From Ahrensia sp. (GTDB lineage: Bacteria; Pseudomonadota; Alphaproteobacteria; Rhizobiales; Rhizobiaceae): a DNA stretch of 64,000 nt. Shown one piece after another: positions 16,802 through 26,099 of this stretch. The number at the start of each line of letters is the position of its first letter. Positions within the stretch are counted from its first letter, which is position 1. The stretch spans positions 29,329 to 93,328 of the forward strand of contig NZXU01000005.1 of assembly GCA_002698425.1 (NCBI GenBank). The letters are read 5' to 3'. Position numbers and translations under genes: made by a program. The notes beneath the pieces were generated by a model. That model was not told the origin of the DNA, ran no database searches, and was given only the letters and a program-made list of their open reading frames with translations.

Positions 16802-18076
16802 TCAGTCGCCGCGCAGCCGGTCCATCGCCCATCCCGCGGAGAAGCCGTGCAGGATCGTCGAGAGCAGGATGACGACACCGACCAGTGACCACAACTGGCT
16901 CTCGTTGATGAACTCGATGTGCCGCCCGGCGTAGCAGAGATAGTAGATCGAACCGATGCCGCGCACGCCCCAGAAGGCGATGACGGCCCGGTCGTTGCGC
17001 GGGAGGCCGGTGCCGAGGAGCCCGATCCAGCCGGCCAGCGGCCGGATCACGAGGATCAGCACCAGCGCCAGGATGATATGCGACCATGTCAGGTCCTCGA
17101 AGATCACCGGCAGGACGCTGCCTAGAGCCAGCAGGAGGATGGCGGTCAGCGCATGCTCAAGCGACTCGGAGAAATCGTGCAGGCGGCGGTGGAACCGGTG
17201 ATCGGCCTCGACCCGGCGCAGCGTCAGGCCCATCACGGCGACCGCGATGAAGCCGTAGCCCTCCACAAGCTCTGTCGAGCCGTAGCACAGCAGTACGCCG
17301 GCGAGCGAAACGACGCCGGACCCGGTTTCGGCCAGCGGCGATCCCCTGGGTACGTGGAACAGCATATAGGCGAGCGCCCGGCCGCCGGCCCATCCCGCCA
17401 GCGTGCCGACGACGATGCGATAGACGACATCGATCGCCAGCCACTCCACCGCCCAGCCGCCGGGATCGAGGCCCTCGGCGGCGATGACCAGCCCCAGATA
17501 GACGAAAGGAAAGGCCAGCCCGTCATTCAGCCCCGCCTCGGTGGTCAATGTAAAGCGCACCGGGTGCTCCGCCCCTTCATGCGGCGGGCCGACCTGGACA
17601 TCCGAGGCAAGCACCGGGTCGGTCGGCGCGAGGACTGCGCCGAGGATGATCGCGCCGGCGAGCGTCAGGCCTCCAAGGCCGATGCCGAGCGTGGCGACGG
17701 CGAGGATCGTCAGCGGCATGGCGATGCCGAGCATGCGCACGGTGGGCATCCATTTGCGGAAGGGGCCGAGCCGGTCGATCCGGATTCCGGCGCCGAACAG
17801 GGCGACGATCACCGTCAGTTCGCTGACGAGTTCCCATGGCAGCGGATTGCTGCGCGGATCGGGCAGCGTCGGCATTCCCGGCACAACCGTGGCCACGGCG
17901 CCGAACAGGATCATCAGCGCGGCGGCGGCCGGCTCCCGGCTCGAGACAAGGCGTGGCAACCACCTCGCGGCGATGATGATGACGCCGATGACGGCTAGCG
18001 CGATGTGGTAGGAGTCGAGGGAGAAAAGGTCTTCTGTCTGCATGCGGGGCCTGACGGTGGAAAGGGATGGCGGCAT
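16802..18076 (-). CDS. Cation:proton antiporter (CPA1, NhaP-like)
   Basis: A 424-residue membrane protein with about 12 hydrophobic segments. The two motifs of CPA1 antiporters are visible: APTDPVLASD at 150-159, with the unwound-helix Asp, and TEAGLNDGLAFP at 179-190, with the paired Asn-Asp of electroneutral Na+/H+ exchangers. It probably expels Na+ or K+ in exchange for protons. The start is uncertain: 18076 is the longest, and an ATG at 18043 (MQTEDLF) directly precedes the first helix. Monocistronic, convergent with the aldo/keto reductase gene. Confidence 0.88.
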   Translation of the reverse strand: MPPSLSTVRPRMQTEDLFSLDSYHIALAVIGVIIIAARWLPRLVSSREPAAAALMILFGAVATVVPGMPTLPDPRSNPLPWELVSELTVIVALFGAGIRIDRLGPFRKWMPTVRMLGIAMPLTILAVATLGIGLGGLTLAGAIILGAVLAPTDPVLASDVQVGPPHEGAEHPVRFTLTTEAGLNDGLAFPFVYLGLVIAAEGLDPGGWAVEWLAIDVVYRIVVGTLAGWAGGRALAYMLFHVPRGSPLAETGSGVVSLAGVLLCYGSTELVEGYGFIAVAVMGLTLRRVEADHRFHRRLHDFSESLEHALTAILLLALGSVLPVIFEDLTWSHIILALVLILVIRPLAGWIGLLGTGLPRNDRAVIAFWGVRGIGSIYYLCYAGRHIEFINESQLWSLVGVVILLSTILHGFSAGWAMDRLRGD

Positions 18077-18147
18077 AATCCCAATCTACCGGAGGCGGAT
18101 AGGTTCCCCCGCGACACCTAAAACTGTTGGCCGCGAAAGCCGCCGTC

Positions 18148-20253
18148 TTACGCCTTGCCGACCACCTTCAGCGCGAAGGCGTAGGAGAAGGCGATCTCCT
18201 CCAGCCGCGAAAAGCGCCCAGACGCGCCGCCATGGCCGGAATCCATGTTGGTCTTCAACAGGAACGGTCCGGCCTCCGGGTTGAGGGCGCGGAGCTTGGC
18301 GATCCATTTAGCCGGTTCCCAATAGGTTACGCGCGGATCCGTCAGGCCGGCGACGGCGAGGATCGGCGGGGAGGGGGCTTTCCCGGTCCGGTCATAGGGC
18401 GAATAGGCGGCGATCGTCTCGTAGTCCTTTTTCGAGGCGATCGGATTGCCCCATTCCGGCCATTCCGGCGGTGTCAGCGGCAGCGTATCGTCGAGCATCG
18501 TGTTGAGAACGTCGACAAAGGCGACCTCGGCGATGATGCCGCCAAACGCCCCGGGCGCCATGTTGGCGACAGCCCCCATCAGCATGCCGCCGGCCGACCC
18601 GCCCTGCGCGACGATCCGGTCGGCCGAGGTGAAGCCCTCTTTCGCCAGATAGTGAGCCGCGGCGACGAAGTCGTTGAAGGTATTTTCCTTTTTCGCCCGT
18701 TTGCCGTCCTCGTACCAGGCAAAGCCCTTGTCCTTGCCGCCGCGGATATGGGCGATGGCGTAGACGAAGCCGCGATCGGCGAGCGACAGGCAATTGGTGT
18801 TGAACGAGGCGGGGATGGCGATGCCGTAGGAGCCGTAGCCATAGAGCAGGCAGGGCGCCGTGCCGTCGAGCATCGTGTCCTTGCGGTACAGCAGCGAGAC
18901 CGGAACTTCCTCGCCGTCATGAGACGGCACCAGGATGCGCCGCGTAACGTAATCCGCCGGATCGTGGCCGGACGGCACTTCCTGCGTCTTCAGCAGCGTG
19001 CGGTCGTGACCGCGCATATTGTAGTCGAACACCTGGGAGGGCGTCGTCATCGAGGAATAGGAGAAGCGGATGACATTCGTGTCGTATTCCATCGACCCGA
19101 CGAGCCCCAGAGAATAGGCCTCCTCGGCAAAGGCGATGGCGTGTTCCTCGCCGTTTGCGCGGTCGCGCACGATGATGCGCGGCAGCCCGTCCTCGCGCTC
19201 GAGCCAGACGAGGAAATCCTTGTAGGCCTGGATGGCGAGGATCAGCCGGCCGGGCTTGTGGGCGACCAGTTCGGACCAGTTTTCCTTGCCCGGCGCATCG
19301 GCGGGCGCGGTCATGATCTTGAAGTCCTTGGCCCCGTCGGCGTTCGTCAGGATGAAGAACACGTCGCCGCCCGAATCCAGCTCATATTCCACCCCTTCCT
19401 GGCGCGGCGCGACGAGAACCGGTTCCGACAGCGGATCGTCGGCGCGGATCAGCCGCACCTCGCTGGTTTCATGATCGTGCGAACTGACATGGACGACATC
19501 GTTCAGGCGGCTGCCGCCGGCGCCCATGAAGAAGCCCGCATCGGTTTCCTCATACACCAGCACGTCGTCTTCCTGTGCGGTGCCGACGCGATGGTAGTAG
19601 AGTTTCGAAGGCCGGTGATTGGCGTCGAGCTTCGAATAGAAGAAGCCCTCGCTTTTCGCGTCCCACACGCCGCCGCCGCTGGAATCGGCGACATCGTCAC
19701 CGAGATCCTCGCGGCTTTTCATGTCGCGCACCTTGAGGCGGAAGAATTCCGAGCCCTTGTCGTCATAGCCCCAGAGTAGCTTGCCGTGGTCTGGCGAATG
19801 ATCGGCGGAGGCTATGCGGAAATAGGCCTTGCCGTCTGCTTCCGCGTCGCCGTCGAGGATGATGGTCTTGTCTTCGTCGGCGGTCTTGTCGCGCGGCATG
19901 CGCTGGAAAAGCGGCTGCTGGCCGCCCTTGCGATAGGAGGTGCCGTAGGCATAGGGCCCGTCGGGCATCGGAACGGTGGAGTCGTCCTCCTTGATGCGCC
20001 CCTTCATCTCGTCGAACAGCAGCTTCTGCAGCTCCTTCGTGTCGGCCATCGCCGCTTCCTGGTAGGCGTTCTCGGCCTCCAGATGCGCGCGGATCGCCGG
20101 GTCGAGCACGGAGGTGTCCTTGAAGACCTCCTGCCAGTTGTCGGCGCGCAGCCAGGCATAGTCGTCGCTGCGCTCGATGCCGTGTCTCGTATCGGTGAAC
20201 GGGCGCTTTTCGGCGAGCGGGGCGGCGGGCAGGGGACCAAACGGGCGGGACAT
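18148..20253 (-). CDS. Oligopeptidase B (S9 family serine peptidase)
   Basis: A 701-residue prolyl-oligopeptidase-family enzyme that cuts short peptides after Arg and Lys in the cytoplasm. The N-terminal beta-propeller spans about residues 60-410; the C-terminal alpha/beta hydrolase holds Ser553 (QGGSAGGML), Asp639 (LTDPRVTYWEP) and His674 (SGHGGASGR). The S-C terminal neighbourhood matches OpB rather than prolyl oligopeptidase. CGGAGG just before the ATG at 20253 decides the start; the open frame upstream is not used. Monocistronic. Confidence 0.93.
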   Translation of the reverse strand: MSRPFGPLPAAPLAEKRPFTDTRHGIERSDDYAWLRADNWQEVFKDTSVLDPAIRAHLEAENAYQEAAMADTKELQKLLFDEMKGRIKEDDSTVPMPDGPYAYGTSYRKGGQQPLFQRMPRDKTADEDKTIILDGDAEADGKAYFRIASADHSPDHGKLLWGYDDKGSEFFRLKVRDMKSREDLGDDVADSSGGGVWDAKSEGFFYSKLDANHRPSKLYYHRVGTAQEDDVLVYEETDAGFFMGAGGSRLNDVVHVSSHDHETSEVRLIRADDPLSEPVLVAPRQEGVEYELDSGGDVFFILTNADGAKDFKIMTAPADAPGKENWSELVAHKPGRLILAIQAYKDFLVWLEREDGLPRIIVRDRANGEEHAIAFAEEAYSLGLVGSMEYDTNVIRFSYSSMTTPSQVFDYNMRGHDRTLLKTQEVPSGHDPADYVTRRILVPSHDGEEVPVSLLYRKDTMLDGTAPCLLYGYGSYGIAIPASFNTNCLSLADRGFVYAIAHIRGGKDKGFAWYEDGKRAKKENTFNDFVAAAHYLAKEGFTSADRIVAQGGSAGGMLMGAVANMAPGAFGGIIAEVAFVDVLNTMLDDTLPLTPPEWPEWGNPIASKKDYETIAAYSPYDRTGKAPSPPILAVAGLTDPRVTYWEPAKWIAKLRALNPEAGPFLLKTNMDSGHGGASGRFSRLEEIAFSYAFALKVVGKA

Positions 20254-20382
20254 GAAACCTCCGGATGTGCGCGAATGCACGGAATGAATGGGGGCTGAAT
20301 GGCAGGATAAGCGCCAATTCAGCAACGGGGCGGTAGGTCAGATGTATCGATCACTGGCCCTTGTTCAAGCCCGGAGAAAACC

Positions 20383-20751
20383 ATGACCAAGAAATCCATC
20401 CTGTTTGCCGCCGTCGCGGCGGCGTCGATGCTGACCGCGGGCGCTCCCGCCGGCGCATCCGTCTTCCACGCCTGGGAAGTCACCGACGTGTCCTGGGGCG
20501 ACGTTCTGAACGTGCGACGCTGGCCGTCCTCGCAGTCCTGGATCGAAAGCGCCTATCCGAACGGCACCGTCCTGTCGCTCACCGGCCGCTGCAAGGGCGC
20601 GCCGACGCTGCTCGACACCATCGCCCACCTGCCGGACTGGCAGCAGCGCCAGGCCGTCCGCTACAAATGGTGCGAGGTCTGGCACGACCCGGCCCAGAAC
20701 GGCCAGTGGCAGACCGGCTGGGTCTACATGAAATACATGCGCCCGAACTGA
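20383..20751 (+). CDS. Small exported SH3-like domain protein
   Basis: A 122-residue secreted protein. A Sec signal (residues 1-25, ending AGAS) is followed by one bacterial SH3-like domain: the DVLNVRRWPSSQS segment is the usual start of such domains, and WQTGWVYMKYM is the closing WV.. strand. Two Cys residues (CKG and KWCEVW) may form a disulfide. Such domains bind cell-wall peptides. CCGGAGAAAACC precedes the ATG. It is not in an operon with the peroxidase gene, which has its own promoter elements. Confidence 0.8.
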   Translation: MTKKSILFAAVAAASMLTAGAPAGASVFHAWEVTDVSWGDVLNVRRWPSSQSWIESAYPNGTVLSLTGRCKGAPTLLDTIAHLPDWQQRQAVRYKWCEVWHDPAQNGQWQTGWVYMKYMRPN

Positions 20752-20795
20752 GCCGCAGCCGCGACATCCAAACACGCCGAATCGCCCGCCCGTTT

Positions 20796-20809
20796 TTGAT
20801 CGATATCAA
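20796..20809. promoter_or_regulatory. FNR/FixK-type anaerobox upstream of the diheme peroxidase
   Basis: TTGATCGATATCAA is a perfect match to TTGAT-N4-ATCAA, the binding site of FNR, FnrN and FixK regulators. Its centre is about 61 nt before the ATG at 20864; for a class II promoter transcription would begin near 20844. Confidence 0.75.
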
Positions 20810-20834
20810 TTGCGGCCGGGCGTTCTCCTTCTTA

Positions 20835-20855
20835 ATATGACAAAATCAGTCATAT
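20835..20855. promoter_or_regulatory. Perfect AT-rich inverted repeat over the predicted transcription start
   Basis: ATATGAC (20835-20841), 7-nt centre, GTCATAT (20849-20855). The core TGA-N9-TCA fits the iron-responsive box known for RirA in rhizobia. It sits between the anaerobox and the ribosome-binding site, where a bound repressor would block transcription. Confidence 0.6.
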
Positions 20856-20863
20856 AAGGAGAA

Positions 20864-22018
20864 ATGATCGTGTTGCGTTATGCGAGTGCGATCGGAACGG
20901 CCGTCGCGGGCGCCCTTGTCCTGGCGCTTCTGGCCGCGAACAGCACCGGGGCCACGGCCACGGTCTCGATGGAAGAACTGGGCAGGGCCCTGTTCTTCGA
21001 CACCAACCTGTCCGCGAACCGCACACAGGCCTGCGCCAGCTGTCACGATCCGAATTTCGCATTCTCCGATCCGCGCGGCATGGCGTCGCCCGGCGACGAT
21101 GGCGTCTCGATGGGCGACCGCAACGCGCCCACCGCGGCCTATGCGTCCTTCTCGCCCGCTTTCCATCGCCGCGAGGACGGCGAGTGGGTCGGCGGTCAGT
21201 TCCTCGACGGTCGTGCCGCCACGCTGGAGGAACAGGCCGGTGGACCGCCGCTCAATCCGGCTGAAATGGGCATGCCCGACAAGGCCGCCGTGGTGGACAG
21301 GCTGCGCGAGAACCCGGACTACCAGGCGGATTTCGCCGCGCTGTTCGGCACGGATGTTCTCGATGATGCCGACGCGGCCTATGACGCGATGACGAAGGCC
21401 ATCGCCGCCTTCGAGAAGACGGATGAATTCGCGCCATTCGATTCAAAATATGACCGCTTCCTGCGCGGCGAGGCGAAGCTGACGGACAAGGAGGAACTGG
21501 GACGGCTGCTGTTCTTCTCGCAGCAATTCACCAATTGCAACCAGTGCCACCAGCTTTCGCAGAGCGCGATCGATCCGCACGAAACCTTCACCGATTATCG
21601 CTTCCACAATATCGGGACGCCGGAAAACCTGGCGCTGCGCGCGCTGAACGGCGTCAAGCCGGGGACGATCGACGGCGGTTTGCTGGACAATCCGCTGGTC
21701 GAGGGAGATGCACAACGCGGCAAGTTCAAGACCCCGACGCTGCGCAATGTCGCGGTGACCGGTCCCTATATGCACAATGGCGTGTTCGAGGATCTGCGCA
21801 CCGTCGTGCTGTTCTACAATCGCTACAATACCAAGAACCCCGAAAGGCTGATCAATCCGGAAACCGGCGAGCCCTTTGCCGATCCTCAGGTGCCTGACAC
21901 GCTGTCGGTGACCGAACTGACCCATGGTCCGGCTCTCGACGACGATCGCATCGATGCCCTGGTCGCGTTCCTGAAGACACTGACCGACAAGCGCTACGAG
22001 GATCTGATCGAGGAGTGA
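20864..22018 (+). CDS. Diheme cytochrome c peroxidase / MauG family protein
   Basis: A 384-residue exported diheme protein. The N-terminal hydrophobic segment (about 8-30) is a signal or anchor. Haem motifs are CASCH at 57-61 (high-potential side of the N domain) and CNQCH at 225-229; GPYMHNG near residue 300 supplies the Met often found as axial ligand. It would reduce H2O2 in the periplasm with electrons from a cytochrome, or act as a MauG-like oxidase. AAGGAG sits close to the ATG. Upstream are an FNR-type box and a separate inverted repeat, so oxygen and probably metal control are likely. Confidence 0.9.
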   Translation: MIVLRYASAIGTAVAGALVLALLAANSTGATATVSMEELGRALFFDTNLSANRTQACASCHDPNFAFSDPRGMASPGDDGVSMGDRNAPTAAYASFSPAFHRREDGEWVGGQFLDGRAATLEEQAGGPPLNPAEMGMPDKAAVVDRLRENPDYQADFAALFGTDVLDDADAAYDAMTKAIAAFEKTDEFAPFDSKYDRFLRGEAKLTDKEELGRLLFFSQQFTNCNQCHQLSQSAIDPHETFTDYRFHNIGTPENLALRALNGVKPGTIDGGLLDNPLVEGDAQRGKFKTPTLRNVAVTGPYMHNGVFEDLRTVVLFYNRYNTKNPERLINPETGEPFADPQVPDTLSVTELTHGPALDDDRIDALVAFLKTLTDKRYEDLIEE

Positions 22019-22089
22019 CGGCAGAATGCCGTTGCGCGTTCTCCTCCGCTTCGCTTCTATGCATCCGCCGCAAAGCAAGGGAGCGAAGC

Positions 22090-22722
22090 ATGGCCGCGAA
22101 CATCCGGTTCTATACCAATCCGATGAGCAGGGGGCAGATCGCCCGATGGGCGCTGCACGAGGCCGGCGCGGAGTATGAGGAGCATATTCTCGGCTTCGGA
22201 CCCGAGATGAAGGGCGACTACCGCCGCATCAATCCGATGGGAAAGGTGCCGGCCATCGAGCATGACGGCGTGATCGTGACCGAGGCGGCGGCGATCTGCC
22301 TTTATCTTGCCGAGGCCTTTCCCGAAGCCGATCTGCAGCCGCGAACCCTGTCGGAAAAGGCGGATTACCTACGCTGGACCTTCTTCGCCGCCGGGCCTGT
22401 GGAGCAGGCCATCGTCACGCATTCCTTCAAGTGGGACGAGGCGCTCGACGAGAGAGGGCAGGGACGGGTCGGTTTCGGCAGTTACGACAGGGTCGTCGAC
22501 GTGCTGGCCGGCATGCTGGAGGAGCGGGCCTATGTCTGCGGCGATCGCTTCACGGCGGCGGATATCTATGTCGGCGCGCAGGTCGATTGGGGGCTCGCGT
22601 TCAAGACGCTGCCCGACCGCGAGCAATTCCGCGCCTACGCGGAGCGGCTGCGCGCGCGCGAAGCCTACAAGGCGGCGAAGGCGATCGACGCCGCCCATAT
22701 CGAGAAAATGCAGAAGGGCTGA
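22090..22722 (+). CDS. Glutathione S-transferase
   Basis: A 210-residue cytosolic GST. The thioredoxin-like N domain carries FYTNPMSRGQIARWAL with Ser13 placed as catalytic residue, the cis-Pro segment GKVPAIEHDG, and EAAAICLYLAEAF that binds the gamma-glutamyl part of glutathione. The C-terminal domain is all helical with the N-capping box RFTAADIYVG. Substrate unknown. GGGAGCGAAGC precedes the ATG, 71 nt after the peroxidase stop, so it could be co-transcribed with it as an oxidative-stress pair. Confidence 0.9.
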   Translation: MAANIRFYTNPMSRGQIARWALHEAGAEYEEHILGFGPEMKGDYRRINPMGKVPAIEHDGVIVTEAAAICLYLAEAFPEADLQPRTLSEKADYLRWTFFAAGPVEQAIVTHSFKWDEALDERGQGRVGFGSYDRVVDVLAGMLEERAYVCGDRFTAADIYVGAQVDWGLAFKTLPDREQFRAYAERLRAREAYKAAKAIDAAHIEKMQKG

Positions 22723-22926
22723 CCGGCAGTCGTCCGAGCGGGGCCGGTCGCGGGACAAGCCCGCTTATTTCGGGCCAGGACGGGATTTCAGGCCGATTAA
22801 TCATTGAAAAGCGGCGTGAAACGGACCGCGGTACTTGTGATTTGGCGTCAACCGACCTAGGTCCGTTTTCCATGAAATCCGCATTCCCGCTGTCCTTGTC
22901 TGTCTGAAAAGGGTGCGTCGCCTGAC

Positions 22927-25281
22927 ATGACGTTTTACGCGCTCTTCCTGCCGTTCATCGCCGCGCTATTTGCGCCGGCGCTCACCCGCATCCTCAAGCA
23001 CAATGCCGCCTGGGTCCTGGCGCTGGCGCCGGCGGCCCTGTTCGTCCACTTCTTCGGTTTCCTCGGAGCGGTGTCGGAAGATGAGCGCGTGACCGGCGGC
23101 GTGCAGTGGATCCCGTCGTTCAACGTCAATTTTTCCTGGATGATCGACGGGCTGTCGCTGACTTTCGCGCTGCTGATCACCGGGATCGGCACGCTGATCG
23201 TGCTCTATTCCGGCGGTTATCTGAAGGGGCACAAATATCAGGGGCGGTTTTTCTCCTTCATCCTGATGTTCATGGGCTCGATGCAGGGGTTGGTCCTTTC
23301 GGACTCGTTCCTGATGCTGTTCGTGTTCTGGGAACTGACCTCGATCACCTCCTTCCTGCTGATCGGCTTCAACCATACCGAGGAGCGTTCGCGGCGTTCG
23401 GCGATCCAGGCGCTTGTCGTCACCGGTCTCGGTGGCCTGTCGCTTCTGGCGGGCATGCTGGTCATCTGGAACATCACCGGCGTCAGTGAATTGTCGCTGC
23501 TGCTCTCGACCGGCGACCTGTTGCGGGACAGCCCGTTCTTCATCGCCGCCTTCGTGCTGGTCCTGGGCGGCGCCTTTACGAAGTCGGCGCAGTTCCCGTT
23601 CCATTTCTGGCTGCCCAATGCGATGGAAGCGCCGACGCCCGTCTCCGCCTATCTGCATTCCGCCACCATGGTGAAAGCCGGCGTCTATCTGCTGATGCGG
23701 CTCAATCCGGTGATGGGCGATACGGTGGCCTGGGAAACGGTGCTGCCGATCTTCGGCGGAACGACGCTGATTGCCGGGACGCTGCTGGCCGCCCGCCAGA
23801 CCGACCTGAAGCTCATGCTCGCCTACACGACCATGGCGTCGCTCGGCATTCTGGTCATGCTGACCGGTTTCGGCACGGAGGGCGCGATCGCCGGGGCGGT
23901 GCTCTATCTGATCGCCCATTCCATGTTCAAGGGCGGCCTCTTCATGGTCGCCGGCAATGTCGACCACGAGGCCGGCACGCGCGACGTCACCAAGCTCGGC
24001 GGGCTGGCAAGCGCGATGCCCGTGACCTTCGCCGCGGCCCTGTTCGCTGCGATCTCCATGGGCGGACTGCCACCTTTCGTCGGCTTCCTCGCCAAGGAGG
24101 AGATCTATTACGGTCTCGCCAAGGGCGATACCTGGTCGGTCATCTTCACGATCGTCGCGATCATCGGCAACGCGTTGATGTTCGTGATCGGTTTCGCGGT
24201 CGCGCTGAAGCCCTTCCTGGGCCCAAAGGTCGAGACTCCGAAACACGCCCATGAAGGACCGGTCCTGCTGCTGGCGGGGCCTGTCGCCCTCGCGCTTGCA
24301 AGCCTCCTCTACGCGGTGTTTTCCGGCTGGTCGCACGAGCACTTCTCGACACCGATGGCCAGTGCGGTGACGGGGCACGCGGCGGAGATCACGATCACCA
24401 TCGTTCCGCATCTCGGGCTGGCGCTCTATCTCTCGCTCGCCACCATCGCGATCGGTGTCCTCTTCTATCTGTCGCTGGCGAAAATCAGGTCCGGCATGTC
24501 CGTGCTGCTGGCGGCCATCGGCTGGGGGCCGGACCGTGGCTTCGATCAGGCTATCGCCGGTATCGTGAAACTGTCCGTCGCTGTAACCCGCCTGGTCCAG
24601 AGGGGCCGTCTCGAATTCTACATCACGGCGACGCTCATCTTCCTCGCACTGGCGATCCTGGTGCCGATGGGCATCGCGGGAGAATGGCCGGCGATGCCCG
24701 GCTTCCCCGACCTCTATTTCTACGAATGGCTCCTGGTCCTGATCGCGATCCTCGGCCTCTTCGCGGTCGTCTGGGCGCAGAACCGCCTGACGGCCATCGT
24801 ATCGCTCGGCATCCAGGGTTTCGCGGTCGCGGTGTTCTTCATGATGCTCGGAGCGCCCGACCTTTCGTTCACCCAATTCATGGTCGAAACGCTGTCGGTG
24901 GTCATCCTCGCCCTTGCGATGACGCGGCTGCGCCTGTCGCCGCAGGACCACCGCTCGGCCGCGCAGACCGTGACGGACGGGGCCATCGCGCTGACGGTCG
25001 GCGGCGCGCTGACGCTATTGCTGCTGCGCGTGCTCGAAACGGGTTTCGACGCCTCGCTGACCGAGTTCTTCAACGAATACTCGCTGCAGATCGCCCATGG
25101 CCGAAACATCGTCAACGTGATCCTGGTCGACTTCCGCGGCATTGATACATTCGGCGAGATCGCCGTCGTGATGACCTCGGGTCTCGCCATTCTCGCGCTG
25201 ATCCGGGTGCTGCCGCGGCGGTCGCGTTCGGCCTTGAGCGAGCCGCCAAAAGATCCGCAGAGCGTAGGGGAGGCCGGCTGA
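22927..25281 (+). CDS. mrpA: Mrp Na+/H+ antiporter subunit A
   Basis: A 784-residue polytopic protein, homologous to NuoL of complex I, with the proton-channel core ([23 protein letters not shown] segment near residues 217-235, split by a Met-Glu turn, and conserved HSATMVKAG following) and the MrpA C-terminal extension containing the MrpB-like DUF4040 part. It is the largest subunit of the hetero-oligomeric Na+(K+)/H+ antiporter. First gene of a seven-gene operon. Many rhizobia have a fused phaAB; here A and B are separate genes, 1 nt apart, the group 1 layout. Confidence 0.95.
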   Translation: MTFYALFLPFIAALFAPALTRILKHNAAWVLALAPAALFVHFFGFLGAVSEDERVTGGVQWIPSFNVNFSWMIDGLSLTFALLITGIGTLIVLYSGGYLKGHKYQGRFFSFILMFMGSMQGLVLSDSFLMLFVFWELTSITSFLLIGFNHTEERSRRSAIQALVVTGLGGLSLLAGMLVIWNITGVSELSLLLSTGDLLRDSPFFIAAFVLVLGGAFTKSAQFPFHFWLPNAMEAPTPVSAYLHSATMVKAGVYLLMRLNPVMGDTVAWETVLPIFGGTTLIAGTLLAARQTDLKLMLAYTTMASLGILVMLTGFGTEGAIAGAVLYLIAHSMFKGGLFMVAGNVDHEAGTRDVTKLGGLASAMPVTFAAALFAAISMGGLPPFVGFLAKEEIYYGLAKGDTWSVIFTIVAIIGNALMFVIGFAVALKPFLGPKVETPKHAHEGPVLLLAGPVALALASLLYAVFSGWSHEHFSTPMASAVTGHAAEITITIVPHLGLALYLSLATIAIGVLFYLSLAKIRSGMSVLLAAIGWGPDRGFDQAIAGIVKLSVAVTRLVQRGRLEFYITATLIFLALAILVPMGIAGEWPAMPGFPDLYFYEWLLVLIAILGLFAVVWAQNRLTAIVSLGIQGFAVAVFFMMLGAPDLSFTQFMVETLSVVILALAMTRLRLSPQDHRSAAQTVTDGAIALTVGGALTLLLLRVLETGFDASLTEFFNEYSLQIAHGRNIVNVILVDFRGIDTFGEIAVVMTSGLAILALIRVLPRRSRSALSEPPKDPQSVGEAG

Positions 25282-25282
25282 C

Positions 25283-25702
25283 ATGCGCACGCTGATTTTC
25301 CGGACCGTCGCCCCGTTCCTGTCGAGCCTGATGATCCTGTTTTCGGTCTTCGTGCTGTTGCGCGGCCACAATGAGCCGGGCGGCGGCTTCATCGGCGGAC
25401 TGATCGCCGCGTCGGCGCTGGCGATCTACGGTATCGCCTTCGGCGTCTCGCCGGTGAGGCGCGCGATCCGGTTCCACCCGATGGCGCTGGCCGGCTTCGG
25501 CCTGCTTCTGGCGGCGATTGCCGGCATCCTGTCGATCTTCTCCGGCGTTCCCTTCCTGACCGGGCTGTGGATCTATCCGGAGATATTCGGCGTCGAGGTG
25601 CCACTCTCGACACCCTTGCTGTTCGATATCGGCGTCTATTTTGTCGTGTTCGGCTCGATCACCTCGACCGCGCTGGCGCTCGAGGAAAGGGAGCGCGACT
25701 GA
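25283..25702 (+). CDS. mrpB: Mrp antiporter subunit B
   Basis: A 139-residue membrane protein with four helices and the MnhB signature [14 protein letters not shown] at about residues 28-41. It packs beside the C-terminal part of MrpA in the complex. It begins 1 nt after mrpA and its stop overlaps the mrpC start. Confidence 0.95.
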   Translation: MRTLIFRTVAPFLSSLMILFSVFVLLRGHNEPGGGFIGGLIAASALAIYGIAFGVSPVRRAIRFHPMALAGFGLLLAAIAGILSIFSGVPFLTGLWIYPEIFGVEVPLSTPLLFDIGVYFVVFGSITSTALALEERERD

Positions 25703-26079
25703 TGGAAACCGCAATGGCCGTCCTGACGGGCCTGTTCTTCGCCACGTCGCTCTACCTGATGCTGTCGAAGCACATTATCCGCGTCCTGCTCGGCGTCGCC
25801 GTGCTCGGCAACGCGGTGAACCTGACGATCTTCACCACCGGGCGGCTGACCCGCGAAATTCCGCCGATCATTCCCGATGATGCGGTGGTGCCGATCGACG
25901 CGATCGCCAACCCGCTGCCGCAGGCGCTGGTGCTCACCGCGATCGTCATTTCCTTCTCCTTCTTCGCCTTCCTGCTGGTGCTGGTCTTCCGCAGCTACCA
26001 GGAGCTCGGCACCGACGACACCGACGAGATGCGCGAGGCCGAACCGGTCGACGAACCCGCGCCTCCGCTCGGATACTGA
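25702..26079 (+). CDS. mrpC: Mrp antiporter subunit C
   Basis: A 125-residue NuoK-like subunit with three helices; LLGVAVLGNAVNLTIF is the family segment, followed by PIIPDDA... and a C-terminal DPLPQALVLTAIVI-type helix (here NPLPQALVLTAIVI). The acidic tail (DTDEMREAEPVDE) is long. The ATG at 25702 overlaps the mrpB stop; the frame open upstream lies inside mrpB and is not used. Confidence 0.95.
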   Translation: METAMAVLTGLFFATSLYLMLSKHIIRVLLGVAVLGNAVNLTIFTTGRLTREIPPIIPDDAVVPIDAIANPLPQALVLTAIVISFSFFAFLLVLVFRSYQELGTDDTDEMREAEPVDEPAPPLGY

Positions 26080-26099
26080 GACGCCCGGACACGACGATC

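Noticed and set aside
14310..17087. 925-codon minus-strand frame
   Set aside because: Runs antisense through dctM and the aldo/keto reductase gene; Arg/Asp-rich shadow.
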